Below, in pieces: positions 9,250 through 16,646 of a DNA stretch of 64,000 nucleotides. The notes under the pieces are model-generated. The model saw nothing but the letters and a program-made list of their open reading frames with translations, was not told where the DNA came from and ran no database searches. The first letter of the stretch is position 1. Every line of letters starts with the position of its first letter. The position numbers and the translations under genes were made by a program. Source of the stretch: Nesterenkonia sandarakina (lineage in GTDB: Bacteria; Actinomycetota; Actinomycetes; Actinomycetales; Micrococcaceae); NCBI RefSeq assembly GCF_013410215.1, contig NZ_JACCFQ010000001.1, positions 1,302,001 to 1,366,000 on the forward strand, given 5' to 3'.

Positions 9250-9323
9250 CGACTTCCTTCGCAGGTCCTAACCTGATCAGGTGCGAGGGTCTGGGCCTTC
9301 AGCCCACTCTCAGCACCCTGCCG
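9250..9323 (-). promoter_or_regulatory. TPP (THI-box) riboswitch
   Basis: Read on the minus strand, the leader contains AGGGTGCTGAGAGTGGG, a GGGC/GCCC hairpin, ACCCTCGCACCTGATC, then AGGACCTGCGAAGGAAGTC. These match the conserved cores of the THI element: GGGTGC-CTGAGA paired with ACCC, the CCTGATC bulge and the GCGAAGGAA segment. Short P1 arms CGGC/GTCG close the structure. It lies about 85 bases upstream of the ykoE start and is expected to shut the transporter operon down when TPP binds. I see no strong run of T after it, so control may act on translation initiation. Confidence 0.92.
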
Positions 9324-9439
9324 ACGCGGTGCTGGCCTTCCGGCCAGGCATTCCGTCGAGGGGTGCTCCCCTGTCGTGTCTCAAATGACGTGCACTAGAG
9401 TAACACCAGGACACCGACCCACCACCTGAGGAGAACCCC

Positions 9440-9709
9440 GTGGACAAGCTTCTGGACAAGGGCATGGCCCTTGGCATCTCACTGGCCGGCGGCTTCGTCG
9501 CGACCCGCATCTTCGACTTCGTGTGGAAGCAGGCCACCGGCGACGACGCTCCGCGGGTGGCCAACGATGAGATGACGCTCAAGCGCGCACTGGCCTTCTC
9601 GATCGGCTCAGCCGCCGTCTCGGCCACCGTGCAGGTGCTCTCCCAGCGCGGCGCGAGCTCCACGGTGAAGAAGCTGCGCAAGAAGGTCGGGGACCGCGCG
9701 GAGGTCTGA
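9440..9709 (+). CDS. DUF4235 family small membrane protein
   Basis: The 89-residue protein has two hydrophobic segments (around residues 9-27 and 50-66) and a basic C-terminus (VKKLRKKVGDR). The layout and length match the DUF4235 family of actinobacteria, whose function is unknown. GTG 9440 has a GAGGAGA ribosome binding site. A possible -10 (TAGAGT, 9396-9401) lies upstream. The next gene begins 3 bases after its stop, so the two are probably co-transcribed. Confidence 0.8.
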   Translation: MDKLLDKGMALGISLAGGFVATRIFDFVWKQATGDDAPRVANDEMTLKRALAFSIGSAAVSATVQVLSQRGASSTVKKLRKKVGDRAEV

Positions 9710-9712
9710 TCG

Positions 9713-10537
9713 ATGCTCTTAGCTGCTGCGCAGGTCACCACCGGCCCGGACCCGGACGCCAATCTCGAGCTGATCCGCGACTACGCGCAGCGCGCCGCGC
9801 AGGCCGGGGCGCGCGTCGTGGTCTTCCCCGAGGCCGCTCAGCGCGCCTTCGGGCATTCGCTCGCCGAGGTCGCGGAGCCGGTCACCGGCCCCTGGGCCGA
9901 GCAGGTCCGCGCCATCGCGCGGGAGTCGCAGATCGTGATCGTCGCAGGGATGTTCACCCCGGGAGTGCCCAGCGCCGATGGCCGCCCCCGGGTGGCCAAC
10001 ACGCTGATCGCGGTGGGCCCGGCCGGCTCCGAGATGGAGGTCGACGTCGCCTACGACAAGATCCACCTCTACGACGCCTTCGGCTTCAAGGAGTCCGACG
10101 GCGTCCAGCCGGGCCGCAGTCCGGCGCAGTTCCAGGTCGACGGGGTCACCTTCGGGCTGGCGACCTGCTATGACATCCGCTTCCCGAACCTGTTCACCGC
10201 CCACGCCCGTTCGGGCGCCCATGTGACCCTGGTGCCGGCCTCCTGGGGCGCCGGGGAGGGCAAGCTCGCGCAGTGGCGGCTGCTTGCCCAGGCCAGGGCG
10301 CTGGACTCCACCCAGTACATCCTTGCCTGCGGGCAGGCAGATCCTGCTGCCGCCGGCGTGGATGCGGTGCCGGGAGCTCCTACCGGGGTGGGGCATTCCA
10401 TGATCGTCTCACCGCTGGGAGTTCCGCTGAGCGAGGCCCAGGCGGCGCCGGAGCTGCTGCTCGCGGAGGTGGACGTGGACGTGGTCAGCCGGACCCGAGA
10501 GCTGGTTCCGGTGCTGCAGAACGCCCGCCCGCTCTGA
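9713..10537 (+). CDS. Carbon-nitrogen hydrolase (nitrilase superfamily amidase)
   Basis: The 274-residue protein carries the Glu-Lys-Cys triad of the nitrilase superfamily: Glu40 in VVVFPEA, Lys116 in AYDKIHLYD and Cys152 in LATCYDIRFPNL. The length fits the NIT2/omega-amidase-like branch, which hydrolyses small amides, for example deaminated glutamine or deaminated glutathione. The exact substrate cannot be told from sequence. It follows the DUF4235 gene with a 3-base gap. Confidence 0.88.
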   Translation: MLLAAAQVTTGPDPDANLELIRDYAQRAAQAGARVVVFPEAAQRAFGHSLAEVAEPVTGPWAEQVRAIARESQIVIVAGMFTPGVPSADGRPRVANTLIAVGPAGSEMEVDVAYDKIHLYDAFGFKESDGVQPGRSPAQFQVDGVTFGLATCYDIRFPNLFTAHARSGAHVTLVPASWGAGEGKLAQWRLLAQARALDSTQYILACGQADPAAAGVDAVPGAPTGVGHSMIVSPLGVPLSEAQAAPELLLAEVDVDVVSRTRELVPVLQNARPL

Positions 10538-10621
10538 GCCGACGCCCGCCCGCTCTATGCTGACGCATGCGCGGTCTGCGCCTGCGCCCGCACAGTCTGC
10601 GCATGCGCACGAACCGGGACG

Positions 10622-11578
10622 TCAGTCCGTCGGGTGGTTCACCGGGAGGTCCTGGTCCAGGAAGCTGTTCAGCTGCGCGGTGAGCTCCGGGTCCACGGCG
10701 AGCTCGTGCTCATCGATCCGATTCACCGGGGCGGCGAGTCGGACCGAGGAGAGCAGCCAGACGTGGTCTGCTGCCCGCAGGTCTTCCGGGGTCAGCGGGC
10801 CGTAGCCGAGCTTCCACCCGGCTCGTTCCGCGGCGGTGAAGATGGCGCCCTGTGTGGTGCCGGGCAGGATGCCGGTCTCCAGCACCGGGGTGATCAGGGT
10901 CGGGGGCTCGCCCTCGCCCCCCGCCCGGGCGATCAGCACGGTGGAAGTGGGGCCCTCAAGGACCTGGCCGTCGGAGGTGGTGAAGATGACGTCGTCGAAA
11001 CCTCCGGCCTCGGCGTGACGCAGCGCCGCCATGTTCACCGCGTAGCTCAACGTCTTGGCGCCGAGCACCAGCCAGGGCGCGCGCTCTGCGGCCGTGGAGT
11101 CGTAGCCGCGGTCCAGCAGCGTCACGGCCAGCGGCTTCCCGCGGTTGGCGCGAATGCTCTCGGCCACCGGGGTCAGCATCAGCCAATAGGTGCCGGCGAA
11201 GGCCGGGTCCTCAGAGGCTGGTTCGTTCTCCACCCCACGGGTGGCCACCAGCTTGATCGCCAGCTCCTCGGGCACCCCGCCCCGGGCACGGTATTCCTCA
11301 AGGCCCAGTCCGACCGCCGCCTCCCAGGATTCCGCAGGGGGGACGCCGATGTCGAGGATGGCCGCGGAGCGACGCAGCCGTGCCAGGTGGGCATCGAGCT
11401 TTCGTGGCGTCCCATTGACGGCGAACATGGTCTCGAATATCCCATCCCCGCGAATGGCACCGAGGTCGGTGATCCGCAGTTGGGGCTGGTGCGGGTCAAA
11501 GACCGCACCGTGGGGGTGTTCGGCGTCGATCCGTACGGCGACGGCGGCCACAGAGTCATCACGAAAGTGCTCAGCCAT
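10622..11578 (-). CDS. pabC: Aminodeoxychorismate lyase-like class IV aminotransferase
   Basis: The 318-residue PLP fold-type IV protein has the N-terminal segment GDGIFETMF, a catalytic lysine in LGAKTLSYAVNM and the cofactor-binding segment EGPTSTVL. The family includes 4-amino-4-deoxychorismate lyase, which makes p-aminobenzoate for folate, as well as branched-chain and D-amino acid aminotransferases. The presence of pabB 3 kb away on the same strand supports the PabC reading. The ATG is at 11578. The gene converges with the amidohydrolase gene. Confidence 0.8.
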   Translation of the reverse strand: MAEHFRDDSVAAVAVRIDAEHPHGAVFDPHQPQLRITDLGAIRGDGIFETMFAVNGTPRKLDAHLARLRRSAAILDIGVPPAESWEAAVGLGLEEYRARGGVPEELAIKLVATRGVENEPASEDPAFAGTYWLMLTPVAESIRANRGKPLAVTLLDRGYDSTAAERAPWLVLGAKTLSYAVNMAALRHAEAGGFDDVIFTTSDGQVLEGPTSTVLIARAGGEGEPPTLITPVLETGILPGTTQGAIFTAAERAGWKLGYGPLTPEDLRAADHVWLLSSVRLAAPVNRIDEHELAVDPELTAQLNSFLDQDLPVNHPTD

Positions 11579-11667
11579 GGCTACAGCCTAGCCGCTGTGC
11601 GGCGCACCGGGTGCGAGGGTGCGGGACGGACCAAGTAGGCTTAAGCCGGGAAGGACGGGGGGATGCG

Positions 11668-13158
11668 GTGCTGTGGCCATTCAGCGGGTTGGGACTCGAC
11701 GACCTCCCGCAGTGGATCTTCCTGATCATCCTGGTGTTCGAGGTCGGCGTCCGGGTGGCAGTGATCGGGATCATCCCGTCGAACAGACGCCCCAACACGG
11801 CCATGGCCTGGCTGCTGGCGATCTTCTTCATCCCCGCGGTGGGCCTGCCGCTCTTCCTGCTCCTGGGCCGCAGCAAGCTCTCCTCACGTCGCCAGGAGCG
11901 GCAGCGCAGGATGAACGAGGCGCTGCTGGAGGCGACCAGCCAGATGGAGCTCTCGGACCAGCTGCGCGAGCATGAACAGCTCAGCGCCACCGTCGTGCTC
12001 AACCGCAATCTCGGAGCCTTCCCCATCCAGGAGGGCAACCAGCTCACGCTGATCACGGACTACCGGGCAACCTTCACCTGGCTGGTCGATCAGATCGATG
12101 AGGCTCGGGAATACGTCCACGTGCTCTTCTACATCGTCGGCGATGACCCCGAGTTCAGCGGACCGGTCCTGGATGCGATGGAGCGCGCCGCGGAGCGCGG
12201 GGTCAAGGTGCGCTTCCTCTACGACCACCTCGGGACGTCCCGGGTCAAGGGCTACCGCCGGCTCAAGCGCAGGCTGCGCCGGTCCAAGATCGAATGGCAC
12301 CGGGTGCTGCCGATCCGCCCGCTGCGTCGTCGCTTCTCCCGGCTTGACCTGCGCAATCACCGCAAGATCGTCGTCATCGACGGTCTCACCGCGCTGACCG
12401 GCTCCACGAACCTGATCGAACCGCACTACCAGCGCCCGGCGGCGGTGCGCATGGGTCGCCACTGGGTGGAGCTCAACGTCGTGCTCACCGGTCCGGCGGT
12501 GACCGGGCTCGACATCGTCTTCGCCTCGGACTGGTATGCCGAGACCAACGAGAATCTCGGAGAGAAGCTGCTGGTGGACCTGGAGGCCGACGAAGCCTCA
12601 TCCGGGGGCTCCCTGGTCCAGGTGGTCCCCTCCGGACCGGGGTTCCCGGATGAGAACAATCTGCGGCTCTTCAACGATCTGATCTATCAGGCCACGGACC
12701 GGATCATCATCTCCACGCCGTATCTGGTCCCCGACGACTCGCTGCTCTACGCGCTGACCAATGCCGCGCACCGCGACGTGGAGGTGATGGTGCTGGTCTC
12801 GAAGAAGGCCGACCAGTTCACCGTCCAACATGCTCAGCAGTCCTACTACCAGATCCTGCTCGAAGCGGGGGTGCGCATCTTCCGCTACCCGGACCCTGAT
12901 GTGCTCCACGCCAAATTCATGATCATCGACGAGCACGTCGCGGTGCTGGGCTCCTCGAACATGGATATGCGCTCGTTCTCGCTGAACCTCGAAGTCACCC
13001 TGATGATCGTCGACGTCGCCAAGGTCGCCGAGATCGAAGAGGTCTTCACCCGATACCTGCTGCTCTCCACCGAGCTGGACCAGGAGGAGTGGGCGCGCAG
13101 GCCCTGGCACGTGCGGTACCTCGACAATACGTTCCGGCTGACCTCGGGCCTGCAGTAG
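11668..13158 (+). CDS. cls: Cardiolipin synthase
   Basis: Two N-terminal membrane segments (residues ~10-60 from the chosen start) are followed by two phospholipase-D-type HKD motifs: NHRKIVVIDG with GSTN, and LHAKFMIIDE with GSSNMD. The ~496-residue length is normal for bacterial cardiolipin synthase, which joins two phosphatidylglycerol molecules at the membrane. GTG 11668 is chosen because a purine-rich site (AAGGACGGGGGG) lies just upstream and it gives a normal N-terminus; the frame also has an earlier GTG at 11611. Confidence 0.92.
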   Translation: MLWPFSGLGLDDLPQWIFLIILVFEVGVRVAVIGIIPSNRRPNTAMAWLLAIFFIPAVGLPLFLLLGRSKLSSRRQERQRRMNEALLEATSQMELSDQLREHEQLSATVVLNRNLGAFPIQEGNQLTLITDYRATFTWLVDQIDEAREYVHVLFYIVGDDPEFSGPVLDAMERAAERGVKVRFLYDHLGTSRVKGYRRLKRRLRRSKIEWHRVLPIRPLRRRFSRLDLRNHRKIVVIDGLTALTGSTNLIEPHYQRPAAVRMGRHWVELNVVLTGPAVTGLDIVFASDWYAETNENLGEKLLVDLEADEASSGGSLVQVVPSGPGFPDENNLRLFNDLIYQATDRIIISTPYLVPDDSLLYALTNAAHRDVEVMVLVSKKADQFTVQHAQQSYYQILLEAGVRIFRYPDPDVLHAKFMIIDEHVAVLGSSNMDMRSFSLNLEVTLMIVDVAKVAEIEEVFTRYLLLSTELDQEEWARRPWHVRYLDNTFRLTSGLQ

Positions 13159-13250
13159 AGCCCTCCGCCAGGAGGCTATATACTCTCTGCCCAGGATCCC
13201 GGAGCGCTGGCTTCGGCCCGTTCACCTGTGCCGATGAGACCTGAGGAAAC

Positions 13251-14141
13251 ATGATCGGATTGCGTTCGAGCTCCCGCCGAGCCGCGCCCTCCGCGACCCG
13301 AACCACGCGTCTCCTGGCCGTCCTCGCCGCCGCGACCCTGACCATGACCGCGTGCTCGCCCGGCGCCGAGGATCCGCAGCCCGCACAGGATGCCGCCGCA
13401 GCGAGCTCCCTGCCAGCCGAGAGTCCTGAATCCGGGAGTCCTGGGTCTGCGAGTCCTGAGTCCGGAAGTGCCCCGGAAGGCGGCGACGACGCAGACCAGG
13501 ACGAATCGGGCACCGAGGCCTCGGCCGATCCGGAGCCCCAGGAGCTGCTCACCCAGCGTGAGATCTCACAGATCCTGCTCACCCAGTCGGAGCTGCCGTT
13601 CACCCCGGACAGCCACTCCACGCTCACCGGGCTGGACTTCTTCCAGAACCAGCTCGGAGTCGCCGCCGAGGTGTACACCGAGAGCTTCGGCGAGGGGGAG
13701 TGTGCCTCCGCCATGGACCGGATCAATGCCGATCTGATCGGGGAGCGGCCAGAGCTCGGCGTCGTCCAGGAGTACCAGCACGAGCACGATGATCGCACCG
13801 AGAGCCTCTACGTCTGGATGCTCGGTCTTGAGGAGTCGCCGGACTCGGGGGCCATCTGGGACCGGGTCGTCGAGGCCTGCACCGCGCAGCCGCTGCGCGG
13901 CGAGACCGATTCGGTGGACTTCGAAGCCTACGAGGCCCACGATTTCCGAGGCCTGGAGCTGGACATGGAGGTCCACGACGGGGAGTCCGTGGTGGAGGTC
14001 CTCGGGTTCTCGGCAAGCATGGACTACGGCAGGCACCTGCTGATGGTCAGCGCCGCGAATATGGACGCGGAGACCTTCGATGCCATCGTGGAGCTGCAGG
14101 CGAAGAAGCTCGCCACCTTTGACCACCAGCGCGGGGAGTAA
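13251..14141 (+). CDS. Putative lipoprotein of unknown function
   Basis: The 296-residue protein has a basic N-terminus, a hydrophobic stretch and a lipobox (LTMTAC, Cys ~35), so it is exported and lipid-anchored. A low-complexity segment rich in Pro/Glu/Ser/Gly (repeated ESGSPGS-like units) follows, then a ~200-residue domain I do not recognise, beginning LLTQREISQILLTQSEL. It has the look of a sensor or antigen-like lipoprotein. Start ATG 13251 has a GAGGAA site. It converges with pabB. Confidence 0.75.
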   Translation: MIGLRSSSRRAAPSATRTTRLLAVLAAATLTMTACSPGAEDPQPAQDAAAASSLPAESPESGSPGSASPESGSAPEGGDDADQDESGTEASADPEPQELLTQREISQILLTQSELPFTPDSHSTLTGLDFFQNQLGVAAEVYTESFGEGECASAMDRINADLIGERPELGVVQEYQHEHDDRTESLYVWMLGLEESPDSGAIWDRVVEACTAQPLRGETDSVDFEAYEAHDFRGLELDMEVHDGESVVEVLGFSASMDYGRHLLMVSAANMDAETFDAIVELQAKKLATFDHQRGE

Positions 14142-14181
14142 CACCGGGGCGACGAGCAGCACCAGCGCGGCAACCTCGACC

Positions 14182-14209
14182 GGCCGCGCTGAACAGCGCC
14201 GGCGCGGCC
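14182..14209. terminator. Possible bidirectional hairpin terminator
   Basis: GGCCGCGC and GCGCGGCC form an 8-bp stem with a 12-base loop between the convergent lipoprotein and pabB genes. No T run follows, so the call rests on position and stem only. Confidence 0.4.
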
Positions 14210-14217
14210 AGCGCGTC

Positions 14218-15840
14218 TCACCCCTCCCGGTGGGCGGCGGCAGGCTCGGGGAACGGCGCCCCGAGGGCCTGCAGCACACCGCGTGACTTGGTGCGCACCT
14301 CTTCCCATTCCTCGGCGGGCTCCGAATCGGCGGTGATCGCCCCGCCCAGCCCCAGGTGGAAGCGGCGAGCCTCCGGTGAGCCGCTGAGCACGACCGTGCG
14401 GATGAGCACCGCCAGGTCCGCAGCGCCGTTGAGGCTGAAGTACCCTGCCACTCCCGAATAGGGCCCGCGGGCCCCGGTCTCCAGCCGCTGCAGGATCTCC
14501 ATCGTGGAGATCTTCGGCGCCCCGGTCATCGAGCCCGGGGGGAAGGCATCGGCCACGACCCGCGCCCGGGAGGTGTGCTTCGGGATCTGTGCGCTGATCG
14601 TGGAGACCAGCTGGTGCACCGTGGGATAGGTCTCCACGGCGCAGAGCCGCTCTGTGCGCAGACTCCCGGGCACGGCGTGGATCGAGAGATCGTTGCGGAC
14701 CAGGTCTGCGATCATCACGTTCTCGGCACGATCCTTCGGGTGGGTGCGCAGATCCTTCACCAGCGCCTGGTCCTGCGCCTCGGTGGACCCGCGCGGTCTG
14801 GTGCCCTTGATCGGCTCCGAACGCACCCTGCCGGTGGAGCTGATGCTCAGGAAACGCTCCGGTGAGGTGGAGAGGATCTCGGTCTCCCCGATGCTCAGGA
14901 ACGCCGTGAAGGGCGCCCGGTTCCGAGCGCGCAGCGCCGAGAACACCTCGACGCCGCGCGCGCTGCCCGGCGTCAGGGTCCCAGTGATCGCGGTGGTCAG
15001 GCAGATCTCGTAGCTGTTCCCGGCGGTGATCTCCCGCTTGGCCTGCGCGATCGCGGCAAGGTAGGCGCTGCGGGAATCCCGGACCGCAGCCTCGCGGAGA
15101 ACATCGCGCTGCTCTGACGCTGCGCCCCCGGCGTCGGGGTCCTCCGACCCATCCGACCCATCCGACCCATCCGGTGCTGCGGGGCGGCGCGGGAGTCCTG
15201 CCAGGGACCCGGTCACCCGTTCCTCCCAGTCGCCCATCGTGTCCGCCTCCAGGCACTGCAGCTCCAGCTGCCCCCGGTGATGATGAATGACCACGGCGTG
15301 GGTGGCGCGGAACAGGCTGGCCTCCTCCGAGGGGAGATCTCCGGACCGGGAGGCGCTCTCGGTCGGCTCGGCGGGATCCTCGATCGGGTCGGGGGAGCCT
15401 GCTTCGCGCTTGAGCTCATAGCCCAGCCAGCCCACCCAGCCCAGCGCGAACCGAGGAGCGTCGGCCTGCGCTGGGTCGCCGAACCCCTGACCAATCTGCC
15501 AGTTCTCCGCGAGCCAGTCGAAGAAGGACTGCCGGTGCCGGGTGGCTCCGCCGTCGTCCCGCACGCTCATCTGCCCCCGCGAGTGGCTCACCGTCGCCGC
15601 CTGAGGCCCGAAGGAGAAGGCCAAGATGCTGTATGCGCTGCGGGCTGGCTGCGTGGTCCGGGCGTGATCGCTGCTCTCCAGCAGTGCGGCCGGGACACCC
15701 GGCAGCTGGGAGGTCAGGGCAGCGAAGAGCCGTGCCGCAAGGTCCTCGGCGACGCCGTCCGGGACTCCGCCGGCGCTGCCCCCGGCTCGGGCGAGCAGCT
15801 CGTCAAGGTCCAGCAGCCGGCTTCTCGGCGCAGCCCTCAT
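14218..15840 (-). CDS. pabB: Aminodeoxychorismate synthase component I
   Basis: The C-terminal ~270 residues are a chorismate-binding domain with ITAGNSYEICLT, PIKGTRPRG, NVMIADLVRNDLS and SMTGAPKIST. The lysine in PIKGT is the PabB hallmark; anthranilate synthase TrpE has PIAGT there. The enzyme aminates chorismate for p-aminobenzoate/folate synthesis. A less conserved N-terminal region of ~240 residues precedes it and contains a Ser/Asp/Gly low-complexity insert (around 15120-15180). ATG 15840 is preferred (about 540 residues); a GTG 13 codons upstream (15879) is possible. No glutaminase component (PabA) lies adjacent. Confidence 0.9.
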   Translation of the reverse strand: MRAAPRSRLLDLDELLARAGGSAGGVPDGVAEDLAARLFAALTSQLPGVPAALLESSDHARTTQPARSAYSILAFSFGPQAATVSHSRGQMSVRDDGGATRHRQSFFDWLAENWQIGQGFGDPAQADAPRFALGWVGWLGYELKREAGSPDPIEDPAEPTESASRSGDLPSEEASLFRATHAVVIHHHRGQLELQCLEADTMGDWEERVTGSLAGLPRRPAAPDGSDGSDGSEDPDAGGAASEQRDVLREAAVRDSRSAYLAAIAQAKREITAGNSYEICLTTAITGTLTPGSARGVEVFSALRARNRAPFTAFLSIGETEILSTSPERFLSISSTGRVRSEPIKGTRPRGSTEAQDQALVKDLRTHPKDRAENVMIADLVRNDLSIHAVPGSLRTERLCAVETYPTVHQLVSTISAQIPKHTSRARVVADAFPPGSMTGAPKISTMEILQRLETGARGPYSGVAGYFSLNGAADLAVLIRTVVLSGSPEARRFHLGLGGAITADSEPAEEWEEVRTKSRGVLQALGAPFPEPAAAHREG

Positions 15841-15908
15841 GGAGTCCCCGGTGCAGCGGTCATGGATCAAGGATGGCACAGGCCCGGGGCGCGTCTCGGC
15901 GCGCTACG

Positions 15909-16553
15909 ATGTCGCCCATGGCATCTGAGGCACAGCGGTCCGAGATCGTAGAACCGCGACGGGGGCGTCCGCGCAGCGAAGCCTCCCACCAGGCGGTCCT
16001 GGACGCCACGGCACGGCTGCTCCGTGCGAGCCCCTACGAGGAGCTCACGGTGGAGGCCATCGCCTCGGAGGCGGGGGTGAGCAAGCAGACCATCTATCGC
16101 TGGTGGAAGTCCAAGGCGGCCGTGGTGCTGGAGGTGATGCTCACCGGGGACGCCGAGATCGAGCTGGTCCCCATGCCCTCCACCGGTGACCTGCGCGCGG
16201 ACTGCCTGACCTGGATCCGCGGCATGATCGTCGAAGCCTTCCGGGAGACCCATGTCGGGATGGCGCGCAGCCTCGTGGTGGCCGGGCTCCAGGGTGATCC
16301 TGGAACGGAGCGCCTGCTGCAGCAGGCGAGCATGTGGGATCACGGGCTGCTCGCGGAGCGGCTCCGCGAGGCCGAGCGGGCCGGGGAGCTTCGCGAGGGC
16401 GTGGACGTCGCCGCGGCGGCCTCCGCGATCGGAGATCCGCTGATCTTCCGGATGCTCATCGGCTCCGCCCCCAGCCGGGGCTGGGCGGAGAGCCTGGTCG
16501 ACGTCGTCCTGACCGGGCTGCTGCGTCCCGAGGCGGGAACCGACCGCCCCTGA
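15909..16553 (+). CDS. TetR family transcriptional regulator
   Basis: The 214-residue protein begins with a short arm and RRGRPRSEA, followed by a TetR helix-turn-helix: VEAIASEAGVSKQTIYRWW (residues ~42-60). The rest is a helical TetR_C ligand domain. ATG 15909 and ATG 15918 are both possible starts. It lies directly upstream of, and on the same strand as, the MMPL exporter gene, a common regulator/exporter pairing, so it probably represses that gene. The inducer is unknown. Confidence 0.88.
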   Translation: MSPMASEAQRSEIVEPRRGRPRSEASHQAVLDATARLLRASPYEELTVEAIASEAGVSKQTIYRWWKSKAAVVLEVMLTGDAEIELVPMPSTGDLRADCLTWIRGMIVEAFRETHVGMARSLVVAGLQGDPGTERLLQQASMWDHGLLAERLREAERAGELREGVDVAAAASAIGDPLIFRMLIGSAPSRGWAESLVDVVLTGLLRPEAGTDRP

Positions 16554-16612
16554 TCCGCTGAGCCTGGTCGCAGACCTGCTTTACAAGCCCGCTTCACAAA
16601 CCCGGCAGAGAA

Positions 16613-16640
16613 TTTCGAGACGCCGCGTTCCGTTTATGAT
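16613..16640 (+). promoter_or_regulatory. Promoter of the MMPL gene, apparently leaderless
   Basis: TTTCGA (16613-16618) and TATGAT (16635-16640) are spaced 16 bases apart. The predicted transcription start, about 7 bases after the -10, falls on or next to the ATG at 16647, and there is no Shine-Dalgarno sequence in between. Leaderless mRNAs of this kind are common in actinobacteria. Confidence 0.65.
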
Positions 16641-16646
16641 CGTGTC

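Noticed and set aside
10561-10620. GCATGCGC-rich repeat as terminator between the amidohydrolase and pabC
   Set aside because: Several short self-complementary GC words are present but no single convincing stem; not called.
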